The translations under genes and the position numbers were made by a program. From NCBI GenBank assembly GCA_032207245.1, contig CM063504.1, positions 23,833,491 through 23,897,490 on the forward strand: 64,000 nucleotides of DNA, written 5' to 3'. How positions within the stretch are numbered: position 1 is the first letter of the stretch; the number at the start of each line of letters is the position of its first letter. The DNA is from Pardosa pseudoannulata. Its lineage: Eukaryota; Arthropoda; Arachnida; Araneae; Lycosidae. The notes below the pieces were generated by a model, which saw only the letters and a program-made list of their open reading frames with translations, was not told the origin of the DNA and did not search any database. Below, piece after piece: positions 27,166-39,478 of the stretch.

Positions 27166-29060
27166 AAATTTGAAATTCATAACTGCAATAGTTTTCTACT
27201 TACAGTGCGCAAGTTGAAAAAACACCATTTTTAATAAAATGGTTTTAAAGATTTTAGTTTCCTTAAAACCTATGATACTGAGTGCAAACTTTGTAAAGTT
27301 TCACAAGTTCTAATTCGTATATTTCAATAGAGTTTGTATTAAACGATTCAAAAATGTAAAAAGATTTTAAAAATTTAAAAATCCAAAACTTTTTTTTTGA
27401 AGATTTATTGTGATGGGTCTTTTAAAAGCAATTTGCATCCAATTTTCTTTTACAGTGAAATAGAAAATTCAGATAAGAAAATATATTTCTCTTTTTAATT
27501 TTGTTTGAAACCGTGACCGTGATCCTACTAATTAATTCTTCTTTAAAGCAAAATACTGTTTCACTAAATTAAAAGTAGAATGTTCATAAAGTATCATATT
27601 TAATATGACTTACTACATAAAATATTCAATAAAAGCCATTTTGCTAATATGGAACATAACAAATACTAAAATATTTTATAGGTAATTCAATCTCCTTCAT
27701 TGTTGCATCTAATTAATTTTAGTTCATCTTAGTTTTTGTATTATTCGATACAATCTTCTAATCCATTTTCGCTGCATAAAAAAGAGATGAATTTATTTTA
27801 TCATGATTTAAACCCTTTTAGTGTTCCTGGAGCTTTTAATGAAAGTTTGCTATGTTCACGTTTCATAATTCAGTAAAACAAGAGTATGCGAGCAACTACA
27901 GACAGCTACTAAAACTGATAGATGCATTTTGATAGTGTTTCTCTTAGCTACTATATATAATAAGGCAGGAATTCGTTAAAAGTCTCTCCGGTATTGCATT
28001 TATAAAGAAATATTCTGGATTTAAAAATGCTAATTACAAACTAAATCTGTTTTCACGTCATATAAGTTTTTTTAAATATTTGTACTTAATTTAAAAATAT
28101 ATAAAGAACATATTTTGATGATTTACATTTTGTAATTTTCATTTATCTTACAAATGCATTATTATATAGCTTTTTTATGCATGCATGTATTAAGAAATAC
28201 AGAGTACAGTGTGACATTTGAAAAAAAAGTTTTTGTATCAAATTATTTATATTAAATAAAATTATATCTACACGTATATCGATTGAAATATTTTGATTCA
28301 TACAATCTATAAATACTTACATAGCTACTAAAATTTTAGACACCGTTATATTTATATATAAGCACTCACTCCCACACACTCATATATATGAATGTATACA
28401 TATACACACACACATATATATATATATATGTAATTTTATTTAATACACATACATATATGTATGTGTGATCTTTAAGATTATGTATACTTAAATTTAATTT
28501 TGACAGCTAGAAGTCCTTTTAAATGCAATAGAATTGTATTAAGTAAGGCAATGCAAATCAATGTAAATAATTCATTAAAGTACGTAAAATATTTCTATTT
28601 TGAAATTGTAAAAAGTGAATGACATTGTATAATAAAATTTTAAGCTAAAAATCAGATAAAAAACAGTTAATAAAATTTGGTATTGGTCCTTCACTAGGTC
28701 TACTCGTATACTCAATTTCCCATAAGGATACCATTACATATAGTCTAATATTTTTTCGAAGTGATATATAATGAAATGGTGTTACCCCTACCCCAATGTT
28801 ATGCTTATACATGTTTTTTTAGAATTTTAAGCACTTTTCTTCAAAAATAATTTTCGTCAATCTCTCCATCTGATGAAGAATGTTTCATTTCATTAAAACA
28901 TCCAGCAATGGATTGTGATATCATTAGTAACTTAAGTAATAAGTTATAAAATAAATATTTTCAAAACATTAAGATATAAATTTGAAGTATTCCCAATACT
29001 TGAAAATAGTTCAAGGAGGTTTACGTCCGTTTATAGATTCTTTAATCTCATGACGTATAA
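27166..29060. other. AT-rich DNA with a small TA/CA microsatellite
   Basis: No gene seen. A microsatellite of TATATG and CACACA words lies at about 28378-28470. Confidence 0.6.
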
Positions 29061-29067
29061 ACCGTGC

Positions 29068-29619
29068 ACTTGAACCAACTCTTAGCAGCATAGAAATGCA
29101 TTCAAATGCTTTCAAGTACCTCTTTTAATTTGTGATATTCATCTACAACTTGCAGATAGTAATCAACTATATAGCTATTTGTATTTCTCCATTATCGTAT
29201 GTATGGACAAGGACATAATTCAAGCTTGTTTTATATAGTTTAATTATAATATTATCTGGTGTTAGATAAATATAAAATATCAATATTTGTCAAAACATTT
29301 AGGTCGAATTTTATTTGTTGCATTCGCTTACTACATCTGTATACCGCAAATTTAATGTCTGACTGATCAAATAAACACAAACTTTGATAAAACCCTAAGA
29401 ATTTTACTGTTTTAGGTCAATATCAGTGACATTTAATCTATGAGAAACTATATAGCAATTATATAGTGTTTAATCCGTGATTAACTCCAACAAGCAATGG
29501 TTTGACAACTAACTTTCACGCATTGATGCAACCTGATTCTGAAAGAACTAACTAATCACAGTGTGGGTCAAATGTGCCTCAAGATATACTATTCTGTTCT
29601 GCGAAGAGTTGGTTCAAGT
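29068..29619. repeat. inverted repeat with 16-bp perfect core, about 520 bp apart
   Basis: ACTTGAACCAACTCTT (29068-29083) recurs inverted as AAGAGTTGGTTCAAGT (29604-29619). Weaker pairing continues on both sides (AGCAGCATAG against the inverted CTGTTCTGCG, and GTTTACG on the outer sides). This could be the termini of a small DNA element or a foldback. No target duplication was recognised. Confidence 0.45.
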
Positions 29620-29639
29620 TGAACATTTCGACTGCGTAA

Positions 29640-31980
29640 ACGTGAGTACCATGTGATACAAAAGAACCAATTAATGTATATTTCTATTTTTCTCTTAAAT
29701 TGTTTTCACTGGACGATGACCGAATGAATGAGCCTTGTCTTTTCGTAATTAATTCCATGGAACCTAATCCTAATGTTGGAATGGTTGATCGTAGCATTTC
29801 GGAATCGGTTTAAGTAGTATGTTAGCTATTGTGTAGAATGTAGTTCTCCAAACGTTGAACCCTCTCTATATCTAACAGATATTTTCGGATATCTTCAAGT
29901 TTTAAAAATGTCTGCCGATCACCTAAAATAACAATAACTAGGAGTAAAATAATAACTACTTTTCAATCTTAGTCTCACATATCCATCACTTAATATTTTA
30001 ATGAAATGTAATATTATTCATCACTTTGAAGAATTAGTGGAAAAAATGTCGGATTCAAGCGTATAAAGGCCTTATCACAAGTCAATAGGTACGTATTGAA
30101 AAAATGTCATTACGTTTAAAATTAAGTGGAATTCTCATGTGATAGCGAAAAAGATCAAACCGTTTAAAGCCTTATCAACATGAACTAAAATAAATCAGTT
30201 GAAAACGTTTCTCTGTAATGAGAGAATTCTGCATGTTCTTCACCAGTTTTAGGAATTATGAGTTAACAAGTACATGTTGGTGTGGTAAGACCTTTACAGT
30301 AAATTACCATATATGTGCAAATGACCATCTGTAAGGTAAAAGTTTTCGTCATATTATATTGTATTTCATAATACAGGGTTTTAAAGTTACGAAAGATCCT
30401 TAATACCGTATTTCTACTTCTTTTTACTTGATTAAATAGAATTTGTTGGATATCAACTATAATATTAAGAAAATAATCATAGATTAACAGTAACTGCCAA
30501 ATGAGTGCAATCACCACTAACTCGCGGTCTTAAATCATATTATGTTATAATTTTAACTTGCATAAAGTGCGAAAACTTTGTACATTTATTTTTTGATATT
30601 TCAAATTCTTTATGATCCAAAGGTATTTAAGTCGGTGTAATTTATTAAAACATATCTAGCAAATAACTAAACTTTGATAGAAATTAGGTTATTCATCTTG
30701 GAAACAGATGTTTTTATAATAATACTTTTTAATTTCTTACTAGATTAATATTGAGTATTTAGAGCTAATTCCAAGCTGTTCTAAATTAGAAAATCAAAAG
30801 GTCATTGAAATTTAAAACCATCCTTTATCCATCGTACATGACATTCATCATATGGAAACAATTTATAAACAAAGAAAATAGACTGAACTGAAAGTTTGTT
30901 ACTTGTTATAATTACCCTAATAAATAAAACTCATGTTTGTTTTAAAATTCATGGGTATAACTCTTCCCCGAATATTAACTTCTTATATTAGCATACAATA
31001 AATGATATTTTGATAGTTTAATTTTTTTTTAATTTAGATCGATCCTTATTTTGCAAACGCTTTCATTGTACATCATCCCACAAGCTTACATTATAAACTT
31101 CACTTAGACAACAGACAACAGTTATTTACAAAAAAAGCATCTTCAATTTATCATAAATATTCATTTTGAAACCCAATATATGCTTTGTTTTCTTTCCCTT
31201 CATATCACTCAAGAGAAAAGCAGCCCTAAAAATAGCTCTTTATCTAAGAAACGATCAAATATCTGAAATAAATGATAAACAACGTTAAGTAACTCCATAA
31301 TAACGTAGGTTCGGAGATAATACGGACCTATGGAGATTCTATCTCACACCCACAATCTCATTTAGAGGTTGCTTTCCTCCATCTGCTATCACTAATGTTC
31401 ATTATCCCGATTTATCAAGAAAAAGAATCTTCATTTATCTTTGTAATTTTTGCGCGTGTTTGCATAAAGTAATTAATAAACCTTATTTCAGGGGTAACAC
31501 GAGAATATATTTTGAAAACAGAAATTTAACGAAACAATTTTACGAATCTTGTCTTTATGGCAAAACTATGATTATTTATCCGAGGTTCTGGATAAAAATT
31601 CTTTATGAAAAAATTAATTAATCAGTTCTTTAAATTCACTCTCACTTTCTCTACTGATACAGATTCTAGAGTAATATGATAAAACTATTTGATTAATAAC
31701 TGACTACTCCAAAATAGATAAATTTTGAACTGACTAAATAAAATATTTTGTTTAGCATAAACTATAATCGCATGCCATTAGTTGCATAGAAATTTTGTCT
31801 TTAACCAGGAATATTATAAATATTATCTATCAACTTCAATATTTATAGAATGAATTTATATTAAGTATACATGCGTATGTCTTAATTTATTGCTGGTAAT
31901 ACACACTCTACTAACATACCTATAATATATTGTTATTGTTTGATAGTTTTTAGGCCGAATTAAATTCAAACAGGAAGTCG
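29640..31980. other. AT-rich DNA, no gene seen
   Basis: A minus-strand 84-residue frame (30263-30517) has no domain or splice context. No repeats of note. Confidence 0.6.
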
Positions 31981-31991
31981 CTGTTTTTGGT

Positions 31992-32115
31992 ACCTGTGTT
32001 CATGAATTTGGATTCTACTGTTGACAGGGCTGTTTGTAGGCCTTTGAAATCTGCCCTAATTAGTAAGTCTAGCTCTAATCAGCCCTCGTGTAATAAAATT
32101 TTTAGTCGAGTACTC
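31992..32115 (+). mobile_element. old, diverged tRNA-derived SINE copy
   Basis: In order, GGTACCTGTGTTC, TTTGGATTCTACTGTTGACA, GGCTGTTTGTAGGCCTTTGA, CTCTAATCAGCCCTCGTGTA and TCGAGTACTCGAAACAAAC parallel the plus-oriented SINE at 50.3 kb. Roughly two thirds of positions match. The A box is lost and the B box is TTTGGATTC. Age is inferred from the divergence compared with the other copies. Confidence 0.65.
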
Positions 32116-34012
32116 GAAACAAACCGATCATAGCTCATATTAAATTCAATTTTCGATTAAGTTAGAGTGTTTTTTTTTAAGTATACAAGCAACATTTATT
32201 TAATCCGACAGATTTATAATACAATTATTAAAACATCGATTGCTCACAATCTTTTTCGATCATAAAAACATAATGTACCTCATAAACACAAGCACTCTAC
32301 TACTAAAATTGTGCTGACATTTCAGTATTTCTATTTTTACGTTGTAATAAATACCTTTGAGGGATAACGACGGTAAAATTCAAAATTGTAAATAAAATAT
32401 TGAATAAAATAAAAGTAAATTGCAGTGCCATAGTCCATGATAGGCATTTTGTTGAATATTTTGACGATCGAAGGCGATTGCCTACGGACATCCATGCTGA
32501 CATATGGATTACACCCCAAACTTAATCCAAACCAGTGTTTGTAGCAATCAGCTTGCAACAACCATTGTTCAGTTTTGACAATTTTCAATCAATTATCAGT
32601 TTGAAACAATCAATAACACGACAGTTTAATAATCTACATTTTTGTTTAAATACTCTTTATAATTACATTCATAATAATTATAATAAAGTTTAAATTATTC
32701 AATATATAATATATAAAAAGAAAATAGCTAACAAATATCAAACGCAGTTTGACAATAGAAAAATCAAATATAATCTGATAATACGGAAAGTCTATATTCA
32801 AATACGATAGCTGTTGCTTAGAATCGTAATATAACTAACCATCCAACCACGAACAAGGTTTTAATTATTATTAAATTTAAGAGCTTATTTTATTTGTTAT
32901 ACAGGTAAGTCATAAATAAGAATCATAAGAATCTTACAAATTAAATTTATAGTGTCATATTACATTTTGAGCCTTAATGTCTTCAACATCCTTTATTCCA
33001 ATTCCCCATGAAATAAAACAGTTTGCTTTTATAAAATGAATTCTACAAGATCTTACATTATAGGCTTTAATTTAAGCTTTTTTTCAATCTATAGAATTAT
33101 AAAATACTCTAGATATAAAAAAATATTAGTCATTTTTTGTAGTATTTTCTTTAAATATAAAAATATTCACATAAGTTTTATAAAGTTAGATACTTCATAC
33201 AGATCTAGGATAAAAAGTATTCCAAAGGAACAGAACTTTTTGACGAATCAAAAATAGGCTGTTATAATGAAAACTTTTAAGCTCAAAGCTTACTATGTCC
33301 ATTAAGAAAAAAGAGGAAATTCAAATAAAGTTAACATTTTTTTAAATGGTGTACATATTTTATGATTTTTAAAAATATATTATTTCAGATAACAAACTAA
33401 ATAAGTTTTTATAAGGCTAGAATGTTATTAATGGTCAAGAAATATTTTATTTTAAACAGCGGTGAGCTTTCTATTTTATATTGAACATAAAATAGAATGT
33501 TTTAATGGAGATCTTTTCGGATAAAAAGGTCTTATGCCCTCTTAAACGAATCATAACAGAGGACTAACCTTGACGCAATAAGTTTTCAATAAAATTTTTA
33601 AAAGTCTATGGAAAGCATATTTCAGATTACTCAGGGTTAGAGGTTAATTTTTAATAAAATAAAGTACTCTCGTAAAGCTTAGTAAATTTTAAACTAATAC
33701 AATGATGAAACGGTACGAAAGATTAGTTTAATATGCATTGAACTATAACAACAAATCGTATCACCTTATGCTCACGAGGTCTAGAAATAAAACCTGTTAA
33801 TCCAAACATAAATATTTCCATAGTATCTCAGCAATATAAAAAAAATTTTACAAAAATGTTCAAAACCAATTTTTAAGCAGGAAATTCATTTTAAATTTAT
33901 TTATATATTAAACGTTTTCATGGGACAAAAGATATTCATCTGAAAACTCCAATTGTATATTTAGTAGAGTCTGGTAAACCTTAGTTGTTTTACTAAAATT
34001 TATCTAAACATC
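32116..34012. other. AT-rich DNA, no gene seen
   Basis: Overlapping minus-strand frames at 32303-32588 contain some non-repetitive sequence, but I recognise no domain and see no supporting exon signals. The rest is A/T-rich. Confidence 0.5.
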
Positions 34013-34919
34013 TTTTTTTAACTTAATACATAGTTCAAAACAAGTAGAACTAGCGTCTTAATCTTAAAACAACATGTAATACAAGCTTGAAAATTACTAT
34101 AATTGCCTTTTATATTTACATTATAATAGGCCCCACCTTAGGTACAGATAAATATAAGTATGCTTAGATCACAAACAAAATAGGAAAAAAAAAGAAAAAA
34201 AAGAAAATTAAGATCAAAGGATACGGTTTGAATTTTTTTGTACTTTTTAACATTTACCTAATCAAAATGCAGATAAATTATTTGAATCGTCAAAATATTT
34301 TAACTCCATACTCTTAAACATCAATGCTATGTTAACTGATCGCCTGCTACATCATTTAATCCAATCACTGTGAAGCCTTTTGATAGTATACCAACTATAT
34401 CTTAATAGAAAAATAATTCTCTGCTCGGTTTATTTTGTAGCGTACAAAATGAAGTTAATGATGCTTTTCCTACATTTCTAACAGTTAATGGAGGGCAAGA
34501 TAGGGATAGTATTTTTTTCATGGCAATTGTATGCTTTGGTAATTTTATATGCTTTATAAATCTCAGTGAAAGAAGGAAATAAAAAATATGATGACAAATA
34601 GTTCGAGATCTATTTAATATTAAATACTTAAGATGAAATTACTGTTTCATTTACACATATTACAAACAAATTTTACAGGAATGGAGAAGTGTACTTGTTT
34701 ACCACTTTTCTGGAAGAAACATTGATCTGGTTGTGTTCTAAACATAAAATTTCCATCTCTATATACATAAACCAGGTTTTGCACTACATAAATCTGGACT
34801 CATGATTTGGAATATCGTATGTATGATTTGATAAACTTTCACTGGTATCGATCGATAGGGGATTTAAAAAAATTAATGAATGTGAGTTTAGACTTCTTAC
34901 ATCATACAACATTAGTACG

Positions 34920-35094
34920 TTTGGTTTAGTTTGGAGCACTCGGTCTGATTTTTTCCAATACGAGGTTTAATGAAACCGGGACCGACATCTTAAAGCCGAT
35001 TCCGAATAGCTACAAGCATTCATGCCAGGAAAGGCATTCGAATATTGGACTCCGGTATCAAAGAGCAGCACCCTACCATACGGCCATCGTCCGG
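34920..35094 (-). mobile_element. chimeric tRNA-SINE formed by SINE-SINE recombination
   Basis: The left edge (ACGTTTGGTTTAGTTTGGAG) equals the left edge of the first SINE of the right duplication copy. From CACTCGGTCTG onward it equals the second SINE (CCAATACGAGGTTTAATG, TCAAAGAGCAGCACC, CGGCCATCGTCCGG). So it is one unit where the other copy has two. The B-box area is degraded to GGCATTCGAATATT. Confidence 0.85.
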
Positions 35095-35488
35095 TTACTA
35101 CATTGACACAATTATTTTTAACCACATATTATAAGTTACACTTATGTGAAAGTACGCTTCCAAAGTCTGATAAAGTACTCTACTTTAACCATAAATTTAT
35201 TCTTGCAATCATTAGTACAATTTAAGTGTCTATATATTGTCACGAAGATTCGAATGAACACACCGTTTAACTTAACAGATGAATTTAGTGAAGCTAAGTA
35301 GCAACTCGTAACTTTACAAGATCGAGAAGTTGCGTACAACTAGTGGGTATCAGCTTTTATACCCGAACAGAATATTCGAGAAATAACTAATTTACATAAT
35401 AAAGAAATATCTAGAATGTTCTAGAACATAAGGCAACAATAAATAACATTTTTAAATTAAAAATCTACATTTTGGATCGACCGCCATG

Positions 35489-35555
35489 GCGAGCATCGAA
35501 CCCACAAACTTCGCGTTTGGATCTCGTGCTTTGACCTTTCGGCCACTGAGCTCGC
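35489..35555 (-). other. tRNA-derived sequence, type 2 (not a functional tRNA)
   Basis: The minus strand reads GCGAGCTCAG then TGGCCGAAAGG (exact A box), and GGGTTCGATGC before GCTCGC. The ends GCGAGC/GCTCGC pair as a 6-bp acceptor-like stem. Total length is 67 nt, short for a tRNA, and the T arm does not close well. A (TAA)n run precedes it. It is duplicated at 37371-37437 as part of the segmental duplication. Confidence 0.6.
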
Positions 35556-35598
35556 TGGAGAGGGTTCTTTATGCGGCATTATTATTATTATTAGATTT

Positions 35599-35720
35599 AG
35601 TTTGGTTTGGTTTATAGAAATATGGTCTACTTGTTTTGCTACAGGAGAGCTAATGAGATCAGAATCTACTGCTAAAAGTCTATTCCGAACAGCTACAAAC
35701 ATCCAAGGCAGCAATGGGAT
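35599..35720 (-). mobile_element. tRNA-SINE truncated by the tandem-duplication junction
   Basis: Starts AGTTTGGTTTGGTTTATAG and follows the SINE body to CAATGGGAT, where the sequence switches to the T-run and AACTTAATAC of the second copy. The same SINE is complete at 37481-37650, which defines the breakpoint. Confidence 0.88.
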
Positions 35721-36629
35721 TTTTTTTAACTTAATACATAGTTCAAAACAAGTAGAACTAGCGTCTTAATCTTAAAACAACATGTAATACAAGCTTGAAA
35801 ATTATTATAATTGTCTTTTATATTTACATTATAATAGGCCCCACCTTAGGTACAGATAAATATAAGTATGCTTAGATCACAAACAAAATAGGAAAAAAAG
35901 AAGAAAAAAAAGAAAATTAAGATCAAAGGATACGGTTTGAATTTTTTTGCACTTTTTAACATTTCCCTAATCAAAATGTAGATAAATTATTTGAATCGTC
36001 AAAATATTTTAACTCCATACTCTTAAACATCAATGCTATGTTAACTGATCGCCTGCTACATGATTTAATCCAATCACTGTGAAGCATTTTGATAGTATAC
36101 CAACTATATCTTAATAGAAAAATAATTCTCTGCTCGGTTTATTCTGTAGCGTACAAAATGAAGTTAATGATGCTTTTCCTACATTTCTAACAGTTAATGG
36201 AGGGCAAGATAAGGATAGTATTTTTTTCATGGCATTTATATGCTTTGGTAATTTTATATGCTTTATAAATCTCAGTGAAAGAAGGGAATGAAAAATATGA
36301 GGACAAATAGTTCGAGATCTATTTAATATTAAATACTTCAGATGATATTACTGTTTCATTTACACATATTACAAACAATTTTTTACAGGAATGGAGAAGT
36401 GTACTTGTTTACCCCTTTTCTGGAAGAAACATTGATCTGGTTGTGTTCTAAACATAAAATTTCCATTTCTATATACATAAACCAGGTTTTGCACTACATA
36501 AATCTGGACTCATGATTTGGAATATCGTATGAATGATTTGATAAACTTTCACTGGTATCGATAGATAGGGGATTTAAAAAAATTAATGAATGTGAGTTTA
36601 GACTTCTTACATCATACAACATTAGTACG

Positions 36630-36802
36630 TTTGGTTTAGTTTGGAGCGCTACAGTCTGCTGTTTTGCACACGAGGGCTAATGATACGGGGACTTACAGCT
36701 TAAAGCCGATTACAAACGGCTATATCCAAGCCAGCAGTGGGATTCGAGCCCGCGAACTCCGGTTCCGAAGAGCAGCGCTCTACCCTTCGGCCATCTTTCG
36801 GC
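36630..36802 (-). mobile_element. tRNA-derived SINE, first of a head-to-tail pair
   Basis: TTTGGTTTAGTTTGGAGCGC, CACACGAGGGCTAATGA, TTAAAGCCGATTAC and GTGGGATTCGAGCCCGCG (B box on minus strand) are all present. The A-box end reads TTCGGCCATCTTTCGGC. It abuts the next SINE without spacer. Confidence 0.88.
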
Positions 36803-36976
36803 TTGTTTTAGTTTTGAAGCACTCGGTCTACTTTTTTCCAATACTAGTTTAATGAGACGGGATAGACATCTTAAATATGATTCCAAACGGCTATGAACAT
36901 TCATTTCAGCAGCGGGATTCAAATCCGTGGACTCCGGTATCAAAGAGCAGCACCCTACCATACGGCCATCGTCCGG
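36803..36976 (-). mobile_element. tRNA-derived SINE, second of the pair
   Basis: TTGTTTTAGTTTTGAAGCAC, then CAATACTAGTTTAATGAGAC, AGCGGGATTCAAATCC and CATACGGCCATCGTCCGG. Same orientation as its neighbour. The two T/G-rich edges (TTTAGTTTGGAG and TTTAGTTTTGAAG) supplied the homology for the deletion seen in the left duplication copy. Confidence 0.85.
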
Positions 36977-37370
36977 TTACTACATTGATACAATTATTTT
37001 TAACCACATGTTATAAGTTACACTTATGTGAAAGTACGCTTCCAAAGTCTGATAAAGTACTCTAATTTAACCATAAATTTATTCTTGCAATCATTAGTAC
37101 AATTTAAGTGTCTATATATTGTCACGAATATTCGAATGAACACACCGTTTAACTTAACAGACGAATTTAGTGAAGCTAAGTAGCAACTCGTAACTTTACA
37201 AGATCGAGAAGTTGCCTACAACTAGTGGGTATCAGCTTTTATACCTGAACAGAATATTCGAGAAATAACTAATTTACATAATAAAGAAATATCTAGAATG
37301 TTCGAGAACATAAGGCAACAATAAATAACATTTTTAAATTAAAAATCCACACTTTGAATCTACCGCCATG

Positions 37371-37437
37371 GCGAGCATCGAACCCACAAACTTCGGGTCT
37401 GGATCTCATGCTTTGACCTTTCGGCCACTGAGCTCGC
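37371..37437 (-). other. tRNA-derived sequence, type 2, duplicated copy
   Basis: Same as 35489-35555 with a few substitutions (CTTCGGGTCTGGATCTCATG). A-box TGGCCGAAAGG and the GCGAGC/GCTCGC stem are intact. Confidence 0.6.
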
Positions 37438-37480
37438 TGGAGAGGGTTCTTTATGCGGCATTATTATTATTATTAGATTC

Positions 37481-37650
37481 AGTTTGGTTTGGTTTGTAGA
37501 GATATGGTCTACTTGTTTTGCTATAGGAGATCTAATGAGATCAGAATCTACTGCTAAAAGTCTATTCCGAACAGCTACAAACATCCAAGGCAGCAATGGG
37601 ATTTCAACCCGGTGCCAAAGAGCAACGTACTACCCATTCGGCCACGGTAT
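37481..37650 (-). mobile_element. tRNA-derived SINE spanning the right edge of the duplication
   Basis: Runs from AGTTTGGTTTGGTTTGTAG through ATGAGATCAGAATCTACTGC and ATGGGATTTCAACCCGG to CCATTCGGCCACGG, where the minus-strand A box reads TGGCCGAATGG. The duplication boundary lies inside its B-box region (TGGGATTT). Confidence 0.85.
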
Positions 37651-39180
37651 AGATTTTGCTTACGTAAATATTATAATAATCCTCTTTGTAAACAAACTAT
37701 AGTCATAAATATTATTACAATAATTAATACTTTTGTTTTATTACTTACAATAAATATTCTCATTTTGAATTTCACGTATCATGTATCAACTTTAATTTCC
37801 CTAGCATTATACAATAAAAAATTGAACACTTTTAGACATATCAAAGGTTTAGAAAAAATATTCATGTTTCTAAAATGAGAGCAATACCCTTGGGTTTGGA
37901 GGAATAAATTATACAAAAGGATTTGTAGTACGAAAACATACAGAGCAAAACTCTGCCTGTGCTTTTACAATGCAGTTTGACTCACTCTTATCTCGGATCA
38001 ACCACTTCTGATTTACCGCATCTGCTTTATCTCCCCATCTGCTAAGTTTCGCAAATTAATAAGAATCTTTGGCGGCAGAAAGCAGTGATTCCTACATTTA
38101 TCTTCAACCACTCCCCATCACTTGAAAGTTGTTAACATACATTAATCAATATAATTATACCACCGCCATAGAAGCGAGATCGGGAAACGCTTATGAATTC
38201 AGGGTAAGCAGTCGAATGCAATTTTTCTCAACGTTCAACATTAATCTTACTTTATGCAGGCAATATTTGCGTAAATATTCATACAGTTCACAGCCACCAA
38301 CTAAATTTATTGAGCAATTTGCGAACTTGGTCTTTAATTTTGTATTTAACATTTTCTGTTTCTTTGTAATCGCTGACTATGAAAAAAGCCTTAGTGGTAT
38401 AGATCAATTAAGCTTATTTTAGCACAAATTCTTGAAATAACAAATCATCATTTATTCTGTCAGCTGTTGAACATTAATATCCCTTCAAATCCCCAGACTC
38501 ATAATCTATAATGACAGTTCTAAAAAACTGGATCATTAATTTTATATTTTAATGCTTGCATAAATTTTACGGGTCTTTAAAATATAAATAGTTTTAAGTT
38601 CTTCCTATAATTTATAAATATTCATCAGTACAAGAAATTTGGAAAAATTCTACTAACTATGAGAAAGCAAATTTTTTTTATGAATCAGCTTTCAAACTGC
38701 TGTTGTAGAGAAAAAAAACTACTTTGAAACATCGTGCCTCTTAATGACATCTTCTATTCTGCTTCTTAGTCTTCCGTTTTTTACTAATAATTTGGCAAAT
38801 TGTATGGATTTATAATTGGAACATTTAGCTATTATTCTTATTTGTAATATTATAGAACGAAATGATTTCTTTCCAATGCAACAGACAATAGAAAATTATC
38901 CTAATGCCATATAGAGACCGACTGATTTCGGCAGTGAATTTACTACTCTTTCAGCACCACCCAAAGAGCAAAAGTAGCTTGAGGAATGTAACGGACTCCG
39001 CAAAGTGAGTCCTCAAATTTTAGAAGCAGGAAATAAGCAGAAGACCCCAAGACTTGGCATGCCACCTTCAGAAGTATCTCTTAAACTTGGAGGACATTTC
39101 GATTACGAGTCTATTTAACCTTCCCCAGCTGCCATTAATAAACAATACAAATCTTTGTTTAGCGCAAGCCTCGAATCCTT
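37651..39180. other. AT-rich DNA passing into a GC-richer patch
   Basis: No gene recognised. From about 38930 the sequence becomes GC-richer (CTTGGAGGACATTTCGATTA) and may be the distal body of the element whose tRNA-like head lies at 39290-39395. Confidence 0.45.
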
Positions 39181-39189
39181 TTGACAGAT

Positions 39190-39395
39190 GTACCGCCTCA
39201 GTCAGACTCACAACCTGAAACTGTCCTCGGAGCGGATAGTCGGCCCTCCGATCTGGAGGTTCGACTTAGAGCTAGAAACTTGGTCAAGCGAAGGACCACT
39301 CTCCGACTCACCGAGTCAGCCAACTTCGAACCCACAACCCTACGGTTTTGAGCTCGAAATCTTTGCCGACTGAGTTACCGTTTTGCCTTGAGGCC
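39190..39395 (-). mobile_element. second SINE type with tRNA-like head
   Basis: On the minus strand, GGTAACTCAGTCGGCAAAG (A-box-like) and GTGGGTTCGAAGTTGG (B-box-like) are spaced as in a tRNA. A GC-rich body follows (GACTCGGTGAGTCGGAGAGT, CCTCCAGATCGGAGGGCC). The body does not resemble the common SINE of this window. The 3' end is not defined and may extend to about 38930. No target duplication was found. Confidence 0.5.
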
Positions 39396-39478
39396 TAAAT
39401 TGATGTTTTGATCTGTTTCATGTTCGGAGGTTAAAGTGAAGACTTTCCACTTAGCTAGGTACTCCGTATAACTTATTT

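Larger units (their letters stand above)
34013..35720. repeat. tandem segmental duplication, left copy (1708 bp)
   Basis: Begins in the T-run before AACTTAATACATAGTTCAAA (34020) and ends in a SINE at GCAATGGGAT. The next copy starts at once in the same T-run. Identity to the right copy is high, with only scattered single-base changes. The copy contains one chimeric SINE (34920-35094), a tRNA-like unit (35489-35555) and a SINE cut by the junction (35599-35720). Confidence 0.92.
35721..37604. repeat. tandem segmental duplication, right copy (1884 bp)
   Basis: Offset to the left copy is 1708 bp at its start (AACTTAATAC at 34020 and 35728) and 1882 bp at its end (CAGCAATGGG at 35709 and 37591). 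The 174-bp difference is exactly one SINE. Homology ends inside the SINE at GGGATTT, where this copy continues into CAACCCGGTGCC. Confidence 0.92.

Noticed and set aside
30263..30517. 84-codon minus-strand frame
   Set aside because: AT-driven composition, no domain, no splice or polyadenylation context.
32303..32588. Overlapping 66- and 83-codon minus-strand frames
   Set aside because: Two frames open over the same DNA, neither with a recognisable motif; probably chance or an unrecognised old element.
35235..35450. LTR-like start TGTCACGAAGATTCG in the duplicated segment
   Set aside because: No TG...CA pair with target duplication could be delimited; left as part of the duplicated block.
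35457..37702. Duplicated 60-90 codon frames in the 34-37.7 kb region
   Set aside because: They lie in SINE and tRNA-like sequence and are paired only because the segment is duplicated.
38129..38422. 97-codon plus-strand frame
   Set aside because: No family resemblance, Phe/Asn-rich AT sequence, and no splice sites that would make it an exon.
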